A stretch of DNA of 50,254 nt from an uncultured Bacteroidales bacterium (GCA_905234485.1 CAJOHV010000020.1:25108-75361); one strand, 5' to 3'. Counted from the first letter of the stretch, positions 1 to 6,833 are shown. Notes: a model not told the origin generated them from the sequence alone. Numbers and translations are program-made.

Positions 1-426
1 GGCCGCCGCTTCGCGGACGAGCGGGCCGGGTCCCCCGGCCGCCCCGTCACCGGCGCGCGCGCCGTGTATGATATGATGGTACCCTACCTCAAAGGCCTCA
101 GCCACGAAGAGTGCTGGGTCCTCTTGCTGGACAAGCGCGTGCGCGTGTTCTCGCGCGAGCGTGTGGGCCAGGGGTCCCCGGACGAAGTCCCTATGGACCC
201 CCGGTCCATCGTCCAGCTCGCGCTGAGTCGCGGCGCCCGCTCCCTCATCCTCGTGCACAACCACCCCGCGGGCAACCCGGAGCCCTCCCACGCCGACATC
301 TCCCGCACCGCCTCCCTCGCCCGCGCCGCCTCCGCCGTGGACCTCCGCCTCCTTGACCACATCATCATCTCCGACGACTCCTTCTACTCCTTCTCCGACG
401 AAAAACTGTACCCCGCCCTATCTTAA
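1..426 (+). CDS. radC: RadC-family JAB domain protein, 5' end cut by the window edge
   Basis: The reading frame is already open at base 1 and ends at TAA 424-426, so only the C-terminal part (about 141 codons) is present. It carries the RadC/JAB metalloprotease-like signature: a HNHPAGNPEPS segment followed by an aspartate, then LLDHIIISDDSFYSF, which is the typical end of RadC proteins. The family folds like JAMM metalloproteases; RadC's old assignment to DNA repair is doubtful and its biochemical role remains unsettled. The protein should be cytoplasmic. A strong hairpin follows the stop codon. The internal ATG codons near base 67 are unlikely starts because homology continues upstream of them. 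Confidence 0.88.
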   Translation, partial: GRRFADERAGSPGRPVTGARAVYDMMVPYLKGLSHEECWVLLLDKRVRVFSRERVGQGSPDEVPMDPRSIVQLALSRGARSLILVHNHPAGNPEPSHADISRTASLARAASAVDLRLLDHIIISDDSFYSFSDEKLYPALS

Positions 427-466
427 TAGCGTGGCACGCAACCCATTGATTATTAGCCAATTACAT

Positions 467-501
467 AAAACACGACTCCAAAAATCTCGGAGTCGTGTTT
501 T
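467..501. terminator. Bidirectional intrinsic terminator between radC and the serpin remnant
   Basis: A perfect 13 bp stem (AAAACACGACTCC at 467-479 with GGAGTCGTGTTTT at 489-501) encloses a 9 nt loop. The stem ends give a T run on both strands, so it can terminate the convergent radC (+) and serpin (-) transcripts. A hairpin with a similar GACTCC/GGAGTC core lies at 32483-32515. Confidence 0.75.
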
Positions 502-542
502 AGCAACTTCTTGCAAATCGGGCACTTAGCCGCCACGGCCCA

Positions 543-1229
543 TTAGCGGCCGGTGTAGACGCCTTCGAAGAGAATGGTGTTGGAGGTGGATTCAGCGATG
601 AAGTAGGCGAAGGGATGGTCTGCGTAGAAATTGACCTCCTTGATGATTGGTTCGGGTTCGGCGGCGGTCGCACCAGACACTCCGACCACAGTCACCGCAG
701 CCGCCTTGACACCCCACTCAGCAACGGTGACTCTGGCTTTCTGGATGACCTGGCCTATCCAGTATTGATACGCTTCTTCCTTAGGCTCGAACATACAACC
801 TAGTTCAGCGGCATCCCTATTGAATGCGCGTTTGATGCCAAGTTCTTTCAAGGGATCGATAAGGTTGAATTTGTTCTCGATATCGAACTTGGGGAGTCGC
901 ACATTGACTTTTGCGTCCGTGGTCAAACCGTTCTCAATATCGGCCCAGGATATGGTTTGAAGTTGGTCGAGCAGGGTTTTACAGTAGGCGTTGAGCGCGT
1001 CGATGCCTTCGGCTCCATAGCCTAGGAAGTCGATGATTTCCTGCAGCGTTTCGCCCGATGCGCCGTTTGCAGTCATAGCCAGCGCATACTGCAGGCTAAG
1101 CGGAGAGCAGATGAGATTGGAACCGTCGTAGAGTTGCCTCAGAAGGCGGAAGGACATCGCATTCCCTGCCTGGGCATAGCCCTTTTGCGTTTCATAACTG
1201 CAATTGTTTGGTTGAGGCAAGATATGCAT
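543..1229 (-). pseudogene. Serpin-family protein, internally deleted (228 aa)
   Basis: Both ends of a serpin are recognisable. Residues about 20-90 hold the N-terminal region with the ICSPLSLQYALAMTANGASG helix B motif, and residues about 107-228 hold LPKFDIENKF, a reactive-loop hinge (EWGVKAAAVTVV) and the C-terminal DHPFAYFI...ILFEGVYTG strands. Serpins are normally about 370-400 residues, so roughly 150-180 residues of the core, including most of the A-sheet, are missing although the frame stays open. Position P14 of the hinge is Val rather than Thr/Ser. There is no signal peptide or lipobox, and an in-frame stop lies just upstream of the ATG. A serpin lacking this core should not fold as an inhibitor, so I treat it as a remnant; a neofunctionalised small protein is the alternative. 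Confidence 0.7.
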
Positions 1230-1244
1230 TTTTTGCTATATTTG
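1211..1244 (+). promoter_or_regulatory. Bacteroidetes-type promoter for the BamA/TamA-like gene
   Basis: A -7 box TATATTTG at 1237-1244 matches TAnnTTTG. A GTTG at 1211-1214, 22 bp upstream, is a plausible -33 element. The start codon follows at 1280, leaving an AT-rich leader of about 30 nt. Confidence 0.6.
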
Positions 1245-1279
1245 TGGACTTGAATTTTTAATTCTAAAACTATAACTGT

Positions 1280-2683
1280 ATGAAAAAATTACTTGCTGTG
1301 TTCTTTGCAGCGGCACTTTGCCTCAGCGCTTTCGCAGAGGAGGAAGAGAAAGAAATGAAGACCGGTTGGTCTTTCGGTGTACTCCCTACCGCTACATTCT
1401 CGGTTGACAACGGATTCCAGGCCGGTGCTTTCGGCGACGTCTATTACTATGGCGACGGCGGCACTTATCCGGATCCTCTTCACAAAATCAGTTGGGAAGG
1501 CTCGTACTTCACGCACAGCCACCGTATGCGTCTGTACCTGGCGTATGACTCCAAGTACCTCATCCCGAACATGCGTGTGAACGCGTCGGTCACGTACATG
1601 AACGACCCTCTGTATAGCCTCTGGGGCTTCAACGGCGCAGCCGCCACTCAGGGCACAGAGAATTACTATGGTGACAACCATGTCTGGGGCAACAGAAATA
1701 TGGTAATGCCCGGAACCACCAACAATGTCAATTACTATGGTATGAGCCGTGAGATGCTCCGCATCCTCGCGAACTTCCAGGGCAAACTCACCGACAACCT
1801 CAACTGGGCAGCCGGTATGAACTTCTGGAAATGGAATCTCGGTGCAATGAAGGATAACGGTGTGGATGTGAACGGCAACAAGCAGTACTACGACACCAAT
1901 GCCACCCTCTACAACTTCCTCAGCACCGCCGGTGTTCTCACCGATGCTGAAAAGGACGGCGGCATCTCTCTGGAGTTCAACGCCGGACTGGTGTACGACA
2001 CCCGTGACATGGAGGCTGCTCCTAACAAGGGTATCTGGGCAGAGGCTTACCTCAACGGTAATTTCATCGGCCAGCCGTATCTGAAGTTGTGCGCCTATTT
2101 CCGTCACTACATCAGCATTCCTATCGACTTCACCCCCGCCGGACGCCCCGTGTTCGCATATCGTCTCGCATTGCAGCACACCATCGCAGGAGAGACCCCT
2201 CTGTTCATGGTTCAGAACAACCCTCTGCTTGTCCAGCGTAACATGATCTCCGAGGGCTTCGGCTCCAGCAACACCATCCGCGGTCTCCGTGAGAATCGTA
2301 TCCTCGCAGACGGTATGGCATGGGCAAACACCGAACTCCGCATCAAACTCGTGAAGTTCACCCTCGCAAACCAGTACTTCTACATCGCAGTGAACCCGTT
2401 CTTCGATGCAGGTATCATCACCAAGCCTTATAAGGCCGCGGCGATGGAGAGCATAGCAGCTCCTGACGGAAAGGTTTACGATCCCGTGTTCAACGCTCTC
2501 ACAGGAAGCGCCGATCCTATCTACGATCCTTCCAAGATCAGCAGGCTCATCTACAGCGGCGGTGCAGGTCTGAAGATCGCCATGAACCAGAACTTCATCG
2601 TTTCCGTGGACTTCGCGAAGTGCTTCACCGAAGGTATGGACGCCGGTCTCTGGCTCGGTATCGGTATCAACTATCAGTTCTAG
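1280..2683 (+). CDS. BamA/TamA-family outer membrane beta-barrel protein
   Basis: A 467-residue protein with a Sec signal peptide (MKKLLAVFFAAALCLSAFAEE) and no lipobox. The rest is rich in alternating aromatic and polar residues and ends in phenylalanine (LGIGINYQF), a beta-signal for insertion by the Bam machinery. The GWSFGVLPTATFSVDNGFQAG start and the GFGSSNTIRGLRENRILAD segment resemble the Omp85 surface-antigen barrel, where an RGxR-type motif lies inside the pore. There are no POTRA domains, as in the short Bacteroidetes members of this family. It is preceded by a TAnnTTTG promoter, and the kinase gene starts 6 nt after its stop, so the two are probably cotranscribed. The substrate is unknown. 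Confidence 0.75.
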   Translation: MKKLLAVFFAAALCLSAFAEEEEKEMKTGWSFGVLPTATFSVDNGFQAGAFGDVYYYGDGGTYPDPLHKISWEGSYFTHSHRMRLYLAYDSKYLIPNMRVNASVTYMNDPLYSLWGFNGAAATQGTENYYGDNHVWGNRNMVMPGTTNNVNYYGMSREMLRILANFQGKLTDNLNWAAGMNFWKWNLGAMKDNGVDVNGNKQYYDTNATLYNFLSTAGVLTDAEKDGGISLEFNAGLVYDTRDMEAAPNKGIWAEAYLNGNFIGQPYLKLCAYFRHYISIPIDFTPAGRPVFAYRLALQHTIAGETPLFMVQNNPLLVQRNMISEGFGSSNTIRGLRENRILADGMAWANTELRIKLVKFTLANQYFYIAVNPFFDAGIITKPYKAAAMESIAAPDGKVYDPVFNALTGSADPIYDPSKISRLIYSGGAGLKIAMNQNFIVSVDFAKCFTEGMDAGLWLGIGINYQF

Positions 2684-2689
2684 GATAAT

Positions 2690-3769
2690 ATGAACACAAA
2701 CGAAATAGTAGGACAATTCCGTCTTGAGGGCAAGGTCATTGAGATCAAACCCCTGGGAAACGGACTGATTAACGACACCTATATCGTGAAGACTGAGGGC
2801 GACGCCCCCAACTACGTCCTCCAGCGCATAAACAACGCGATCTTCACTGACGTGGATCTTCTCCAGCACAACCTCGAAGCTGTCACGGCGCACATCCGCC
2901 GCAAACTCGAGGCGAAGGGAGAGAAGGACATCGACCGAAAGGTTCTCCGCTTCATCCCCCTGAAGGACTCCGAAAAGACCTACTGGACCGACGGACAGAC
3001 CTATTGGAGAATCTCCGTGTTCATCAAGGACTCCTTCACCTATGATTCCGTGACTCCCGAGTATTCGGAGTACGCCGGCGAGAACTTCGGCCGCTTCGAG
3101 GCCATGCTCGCGGACATCAAGGAGCCCATCGGAGAGACGATTCCGGACTTCCACAACATGGAGCTTCGCGCACGCCAGCTCGAAGAGGCTGTGGCCGCTG
3201 ACAAGGCCGGCAGGCTCGCAGACCCCGAGGTACAGGCTATCCTGGCCGAGATCCGCGCCCACGTGGACGAGATGTGCATGGCCGAGCAGTTGCACCGTGA
3301 GGGTAAACTTCCCAAGCGCATCTGCCATTGCGACACGAAGATCAGCAATATGCTCTTCGACGCCGAGGGCAACGTCCTCTGCGTTATCGACCTGGACACC
3401 GTGATGCCGAGTTACGTCTTCTCAGACTACGGCGACTTCCTGCGCACCGCAGCGAACACCGTGGCCGAGGACGACCCCGCCATAGACAAAGTCGCTTTCA
3501 GGCTGGACATCTTCGAAGCCTTCACGAAGGGCTATATCAAGGGCGCGACCTTCCTCACCCCGGTGGAGAAGGAAAACCTCCCGTTCGGAGCTCTGCTCTT
3601 CCCGTTCATGCAGGCGGTCCGCTTCTTCGCCGACTATATCAACGGCGACACCTATTATAAGATCCGTTATCCCGAGCACAACCTCGTCCGCACGCGCAAC
3701 CAGATGGCGCTGTGGCGCAGCGCGCTCGCGAATATGGATTACATGAAGAAATTCATTGCGCAGTTGTAA
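2690..3769 (+). CDS. NahK-like phosphotransferase (putative N-acetylhexosamine 1-kinase)
   Basis: A 359-residue cytoplasmic protein with the aminoglycoside-phosphotransferase/choline-kinase fold. Visible motifs are the N-terminal LGNGLINDTYIV nucleotide loop, the catalytic loop ICHCDTKISN (H213, D215, N220) and the metal-binding VIDLDTVMP (D234, D236). The overall pattern, including the late YPEHNLVRTRNQM segment, closely follows bifidobacterial N-acetylhexosamine 1-kinase, which phosphorylates GalNAc or GlcNAc at C1. Its stop overlaps the start of a GH109-type gene (TAATG), which supports a role in salvaging released GalNAc. Other sugar or amino-alcohol kinase activities cannot be excluded from sequence alone. 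Confidence 0.72.
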   Translation: MNTNEIVGQFRLEGKVIEIKPLGNGLINDTYIVKTEGDAPNYVLQRINNAIFTDVDLLQHNLEAVTAHIRRKLEAKGEKDIDRKVLRFIPLKDSEKTYWTDGQTYWRISVFIKDSFTYDSVTPEYSEYAGENFGRFEAMLADIKEPIGETIPDFHNMELRARQLEEAVAADKAGRLADPEVQAILAEIRAHVDEMCMAEQLHREGKLPKRICHCDTKISNMLFDAEGNVLCVIDLDTVMPSYVFSDYGDFLRTAANTVAEDDPAIDKVAFRLDIFEAFTKGYIKGATFLTPVEKENLPFGALLFPFMQAVRFFADYINGDTYYKIRYPEHNLVRTRNQMALWRSALANMDYMKKFIAQL

Positions 3770-4968
3770 TGAAGGAAAGCCGGACGAATATGTTTCAGTT
3801 CCGCGCAGAGCCCATCCAGGACGTCGGTATCGGCGTAGTCGGTCTTGGCGTGCGCGGAACTGAAGCCGTTCAGCGGCTTCCATTCGTGCCCGGGTGTCAC
3901 CTCGCCGCAATCTGCGACCTGGACCCGGACCTTGTCAGCGCCCGGCTGGCAGACATCCCTGATTCCGGGCAAACCCTGTCCGCATACACGGACTACCGCG
4001 CGCTTTGCGAAGCCCCCGCCGTGGACATGGTCTATGTCTGCACAGACTGGAGTTCGCACGTGGAGATCGCCATTTACGCGATGGAGCATGGCAAACACGT
4101 GGCGCTGGAGGTGCCGTCCGCCCGGACAATCGACGAATGCTGGGCTCTTGTGGAGACTTCCGAGCGCACGCGCCGTCATTGCACCATCCTTGAGAACTGT
4201 TGCTACGACCGCTTCGAGCTGACCGCTTTGGAGATGGCCCGGCGCGGCCTTTTCGGCACCCTGATCCACGCCGAGGGCTCCTACCACCACAACCTCGAAG
4301 GCCGCTGGGGCCCGGACAACTGGCGTCTGAAACTGAACCGCGACTGCCGTGGGGACCTCTATCCCACGCACGGTTTCGGCCCGGTCTGCCAGGCGCTGGG
4401 GATCCACCGTGGTGACAGGCTGCTGACGCTCGTCTCCATGGACACGGCTCCCTTCAACGGCCCCCGCCACCTCAAGGAGCAGACGGGCGAGGATGCGGCC
4501 GACTTCGCCAATGGCGACCTGACCACGACGATGCTTCGCACCGCCGGGGGAAAGACGATCCTGCTGCAGCACGACGTGATGACTCCCCGCCCGTACGACC
4601 GTGGGTACCAGCTCGTGGGCACGGACGGCTTCGTGCGGAAATATCCCACCCCCCAGATCTGCCTCCGCTTACCCGACGGCTCCGGCACGAAGACCTACGA
4701 AGGCGCCGAACTGGACGCCCTGATGGCTGAGTACCGCGCCCCGTTCCTCACTCCCGAGGTCGAAGAGATGGCCGGCCGAATCGGCGGCCACGACGGCATG
4801 GACTTCCTGATGGACTACCGCATCATCTACTGCCTGAACCATGGCCTCCCTCTGGACATGGACGTCTACGACCTCGCCGAGTGGTGCTGCATCACCGAAC
4901 TCTCCCGCAAATCCCTCGACGGCGGCTCCGTCCCCGTCCCCGTCCCCGACTTCACTCGCCAAGGGTAG
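3769..4968 (+). CDS. GH109-type alpha-N-acetylgalactosaminidase (Gfo/Idh/MocA fold)
   Basis: The start chosen is the ATG at 3769 that overlaps the upstream TAA; an earlier in-frame start would run into the kinase gene. The 399-residue product has an N-terminal NAD-binding Rossmann motif (IGVVGLGVRG, residues about 21-30), then YAMEHGKHVALEVPSA, LENCCYD, and LYPTHGFGPVCQALGIHRGD containing Y198 and H201, which match the catalytic Tyr-x-x-His arrangement of GH109. The end, GLPLDMDVYDLAEW...PVPDFTR, is also characteristic of that family. GH109 enzymes remove alpha-linked GalNAc by an NAD-dependent redox mechanism. Unlike many relatives this one has no visible Tat or Sec signal, so it may act in the cytoplasm alongside the kinase. 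Confidence 0.82.
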   Translation: MKESRTNMFQFRAEPIQDVGIGVVGLGVRGTEAVQRLPFVPGCHLAAICDLDPDLVSARLADIPDSGQTLSAYTDYRALCEAPAVDMVYVCTDWSSHVEIAIYAMEHGKHVALEVPSARTIDECWALVETSERTRRHCTILENCCYDRFELTALEMARRGLFGTLIHAEGSYHHNLEGRWGPDNWRLKLNRDCRGDLYPTHGFGPVCQALGIHRGDRLLTLVSMDTAPFNGPRHLKEQTGEDAADFANGDLTTTMLRTAGGKTILLQHDVMTPRPYDRGYQLVGTDGFVRKYPTPQICLRLPDGSGTKTYEGAELDALMAEYRAPFLTPEVEEMAGRIGGHDGMDFLMDYRIIYCLNHGLPLDMDVYDLAEWCCITELSRKSLDGGSVPVPVPDFTRQG

Positions 4969-4974
4969 CAAGCT

Positions 4975-5145
4975 CCCCGCATCGCACACGAAACGAAAAC
5001 GGTACACCAGAACGGCATTTGGTGTGCGAAACGGCTGTTTCAATGCATTTGGTACATGAGAGGGCCCTCTGGTGTACGAAAACAACGGTTGGAGGCGCGA
5101 AGCGCCGATAGGCAGGGGAGTTTGAGGGGGTACGCCCCCTCATTC
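4975..5145. repeat. Cluster of short palindromes between GH109 gene and tRNA-His
   Basis: This gene-free tract is packed with small inverted repeats. A 19 bp sequence at 4975-4993 (CCCCGCATCGCACACGAAA) recurs exactly at 5159-5177. GTGTGCGAAA and GTGTACGAAAA motifs near 5020-5090 resemble arms of the palindrome family seen in truB and at 5798. AGAGGGCCCTCT lies within GTACA...TGTAC arms near 5052-5078, GGCGCGAAGCGCC is a GAA-triloop hairpin at 5094-5106, and GAGGGGG-TACG-CCCCCTC is at 5124-5141. I see no coding sequence. Confidence 0.6.
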
Positions 5146-5158
5146 GATATCGGGCTAG

Positions 5159-5221
5159 CCCCGCATCGCACACGAAAAAAGCCGCTCGAATGAGCGGCCG
5201 GTTTTTCGGGTGCGATGTGGG
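5159..5221. repeat. Imperfect inverted repeat mirroring the 3' end of tRNA-His
   Basis: The + strand at 5159-5187 (CCCCGCATCGCACACGAAA then AAAGCCGCTC) is an imperfect inverted copy of 5192-5221, which is the tRNA-His acceptor/T-arm 3' strand plus its terminator stem. The arms are about 29-31 nt, with a GAAT loop and a few mismatches and gaps. In a read-through tRNA transcript the distal arm could pair with the tRNA 3' strand. Confidence 0.6.
5175..5206 (-). terminator. Intrinsic terminator of tRNA-His
   Basis: The stem GCCGCTC (5181-5187) / GAGCGGC (5192-5198) has a 4 nt GAAT loop. It is followed on the minus strand by six T (positions 5180-5175) directly downstream of the tRNA. A T run on the other side (5202-5206) makes it potentially bidirectional. 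Confidence 0.8.
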
Positions 5222-5282
5222 GCTCGAACCCACGACAACCAGAACCACAATCTGGTGCTCTACCAACTGAACTAATCGCACC
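5209..5282 (-). tRNA. tRNA-His (anticodon GTG)
   Basis: On the minus strand the sequence folds as a cloverleaf. The acceptor GTGCGAT pairs with ATCGCAC, the D-arm contains AGTTCAGTTGGTAGAGC, the anticodon stem CCAGA/TCTGG encloses a loop with GTG, and the T-arm GTGGG TTCGAGC CCCAC is standard. An extra G at position 5282 can pair with the C discriminator at 5209, the G-1:C73 identity pair of tRNA-His. CCA is not encoded. A strong terminator follows directly. Confidence 0.96.
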
Positions 5283-5343
5283 GTGTTAGAGAGGATTGCA
5301 AAGGTAGAGATATTTTTGGAAATTCCAAATATCTCGGCCCTTG

Positions 5344-5739
5344 CTATTTGTTAACCGGTTTCGGAACAGGCTTGATCGGCTTCGGATCCGCCTTCTTTCC
5401 GAGCGGGACTACTGTCATCCCTTCGCTCTTGGCATTCTCGCTCTCTTTCTTGACAGTCTCTGCTGCTTTCTTGGTAGTCTGTTCTGCCTTTTCGCAGGCT
5501 TGTTCAACTTTCTCGCACGCCTCCTCTACTTTCTGACAAGCGTCGCCGACTGCCTGATCACACTCTTTCTGAACAGCCCCAGCGGGACATCCTGCCTCGT
5601 CGTGATTTCCACAACAAGAGTGTTCAACTTTCTCTGATTTTTCAGCCTCTTTCTGAGCCTCCTGCGACTTTGCGTTTCTGCGCGGTCCACATGCAACAAC
5701 GCACATCGCCGCAATAGCAATAATCAATACTTTATTCAT
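5344..5739 (-). CDS. Small Lys/Glu/Cys-rich lipoprotein
   Basis: The start is placed at ATG 5739, because a TATATTTG -7 box (5754-5747, minus strand) lies 7 nt upstream and leaves no room for an earlier start. The 131-residue product begins with a lipoprotein signal (MNKVLIIAIAAMCVVAC, lipobox VVAC at residues 14-17). The mature part contains a cysteine pair with histidine (HSCCGNH), then heptad-like repeats of the form CEKVEQACEKAEQ that predict an amphipathic helix or coiled coil, and a Pro/Lys tail (KPIKPVPKPVNK). No family is recognisable. It is probably a periplasm-facing anchored protein, and the regularly placed cysteines could form disulfides. It stands alone between tRNA-His and the structured element. 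Confidence 0.7.
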   Translation of the reverse strand: MNKVLIIAIAAMCVVACGPRRNAKSQEAQKEAEKSEKVEHSCCGNHDEAGCPAGAVQKECDQAVGDACQKVEEACEKVEQACEKAEQTTKKAAETVKKESENAKSEGMTVVPLGKKADPKPIKPVPKPVNK

Positions 5740-5746
5740 AACACTA

Positions 5747-5754
5747 CAAATATA
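5747..5754 (-). promoter_or_regulatory. -7 box TATATTTG of the small lipoprotein gene
   Basis: The reverse complement of CAAATATA gives TATATTTG, matching TAnnTTTG, 7 nt upstream of the lipoprotein ATG. No clear -33 element was seen. Confidence 0.55.
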
Positions 5755-5797
5755 CGAATTTCCCATCCAACTTTTACTCTTCCGTCTTGTACGCCTC

Positions 5798-5826
5798 GGT
5801 GTGTAAAACCGCCCAATTCACACACC
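5798..5826. repeat. GTGTG-palindrome repeat (intergenic member)
   Basis: Arms GGTGTGT (5798-5804) and ACACACC (5820-5826) enclose a 15 nt loop. Read on the minus strand the loop is GAATTGGGCGGTTTT, closely similar to the loops of the two copies inside truB (24580-24607 and 24632-24659) and the copy at 43089-43114. Confidence 0.65.
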
Positions 5827-6040
5827 AACCCCCTACCCTCGATCGCGCTGCGCCGAGCCTTGGATGGGGCTCAGCTTGCGCGATGGGTACTTTGCCCGAC
5901 GATTATTCGGTAGTATTAACTGGTGTCGGGCCCCGGCGACTTTTCTCATACGGGGGAAGCTTCCTTCCCCCTAACCCCCTTCGGCCTTTTCGCCTTTCCG
6001 TATTTTCTCGCTTCGCTCCAAAATACCCGGCCCGGCCGGT

Positions 6041-6072
6041 CGGCTGATGCCGACTTCGTCGCTCCGCTCCTC
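6041..6072 (-). repeat. 32 bp repeat shared with the rsmH tail
   Basis: On the minus strand this reads GAGGAGCGGAGCGACGA followed by AGTCGGCATCAGCCG. It matches 8239-8270 inside rsmH at 29 of 32 positions. It lies in the part of the structured element that is absent from copy 2. Confidence 0.7.
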
Positions 6073-6360
6073 TAAGGCCCCCGCACACCTCAGTACCGCC
6101 AGTCGAGTGCGCGGTGTCCCGACCGAATACCCATTACCGGCTTCCACTACCGCTGGAATATATATTCCCCCTGCCAGCTCGCTCCCCGCGAAGGGTAGGA
6201 CCTTCTTTACGCAGTAACGCTTCACTCGCGGCGTCAGAAACAATCGGGGACGATTTTTTCGAAGGGTTGATAGAGGCCGAAAATCGTACCAACCTTTTAA
6301 CCCTTCGCGCTTCCCCTCCCGCCCCGGCGCTAGCCCCGGTAGGCCCTCCGCACTCATTTT

Positions 6361-6506
6361 CGCCAAGTAGCCGTCCCGACCACTTGCCCCACACCATGTT
6401 CTAGTAGGGGTGCGCTTTGCACCAAAGGCCGAAACAGGCCCTAGCCGTCCCGATCACTCGCCCCATAATATCTTCTGGAGGGGTTAACCCTTGAGGCTAC
6501 TTGGCG
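6361..6506 (+). repeat. Palindromic module I of the structured element
   Basis: A 146 bp module is bounded by a perfect 12 bp inverted repeat, CGCCAAGTAGCC (6361-6372) and GGCTACTTGGCG (6495-6506). It holds two related units that each begin TAGCCGTCCCGA and reach a core GCCCCA...TTCTNG..GGGGT. The cores end at 6411 and 6484, 73 bp apart. Confidence 0.65.
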
Positions 6507-6562
6507 GAAATACTAATACTAGCAGGTAAACAGTCACTACTCACGTCCTCTAGTTCTGTTTC

Positions 6563-6703
6563 GCCAAGATGAAGCCAGGCGAGATGCCTTATAGCATACT
6601 CTGGAAGGGGGTATGCTGGCTTCATACGACGAAATCGGCCTATGAAGCCAGACTGGAGGCCTCAGAGACCGTTCTAGCAGGGGTGGTCTGGCTTCATCTT
6701 GGC
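6563..6703 (+). repeat. Palindromic module II of the structured element
   Basis: A 141 bp module is bounded by a perfect 16 bp inverted repeat, GCCAAGATGAAGCCAG (6563-6578) and CTGGCTTCATCTTGGC (6688-6703). The inner copies CTGGCTTCAT (6616-6625) and ATGAAGCCAG (6642-6651) allow either two side-by-side hairpins or one long outer stem with an inner hairpin. The GGGGT cores end at 6612 and 6684, 72 bp apart. Confidence 0.68.
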
Positions 6704-6833
6704 CAAAGGGCCGAAATCCGCGCCAAAAACACGGAATTCGGCGCCGGAAGGTGGAAAAACCAGCCGATCCGCGCTTCCGGGGAGGCTGCGGTAAAAAAAT
6801 GTAAAAAGTGGGAATAAAATGGAAAAGTTTTCC

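Larger units (their letters stand above)
5841..6703 (+). repeat. Large structured non-coding element, copy 1
   Basis: About 860 bp with no plausible gene lies between the small lipoprotein and mraZ. It shares a collinear set of features with 36039-36628. Hairpin H1 has stem ATCGCGC 5842-5848 / GCGCGAT 5878-5884. Hairpin H2 has GCCCGAC 5894-5900 / GTCGGGC 5925-5931. Hairpin H3 has CGAAGGGTT 6260-6268 / AACCCTTCG 6299-6307. A block CTAGCCCCGGTAGGCCC follows near 6330-6346, then two palindromic modules. H2 and H3 differ in sequence from the other copy but still pair, which suggests selection on structure. Orientation is given as + because H1 comes first and mraZ lies downstream, but the transcribed strand is unknown. 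It is not RNase P RNA, tmRNA or a group II intron by any signature I know. A local GGGGGAAG/CTTCCCCC hairpin is at 5952-5971. Confidence 0.65.

Noticed and set aside
1289..3328. Long antisense frame of 679 codons opposite the barrel and kinase genes
   Set aside because: It is a shadow of GC-rich codon use: no signal, no recognisable motif and both sense genes are clear.
5971..6397. Possible proteins encoded on the minus strand of the structured element (87-131 codons)
   Set aside because: They are Arg/Gly-rich readings of GC-rich palindromes, overlap each other in different frames, lack start signals, and are not preserved in copy 2.
5841..6703. RNase P RNA, tmRNA, 6S RNA or group II intron
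   Set aside because: None of the universal signatures are seen (no GAGGAAAGTCC, no tmRNA tag frame or tRNA-like ends, no domain V hairpin), and the element is repeated.
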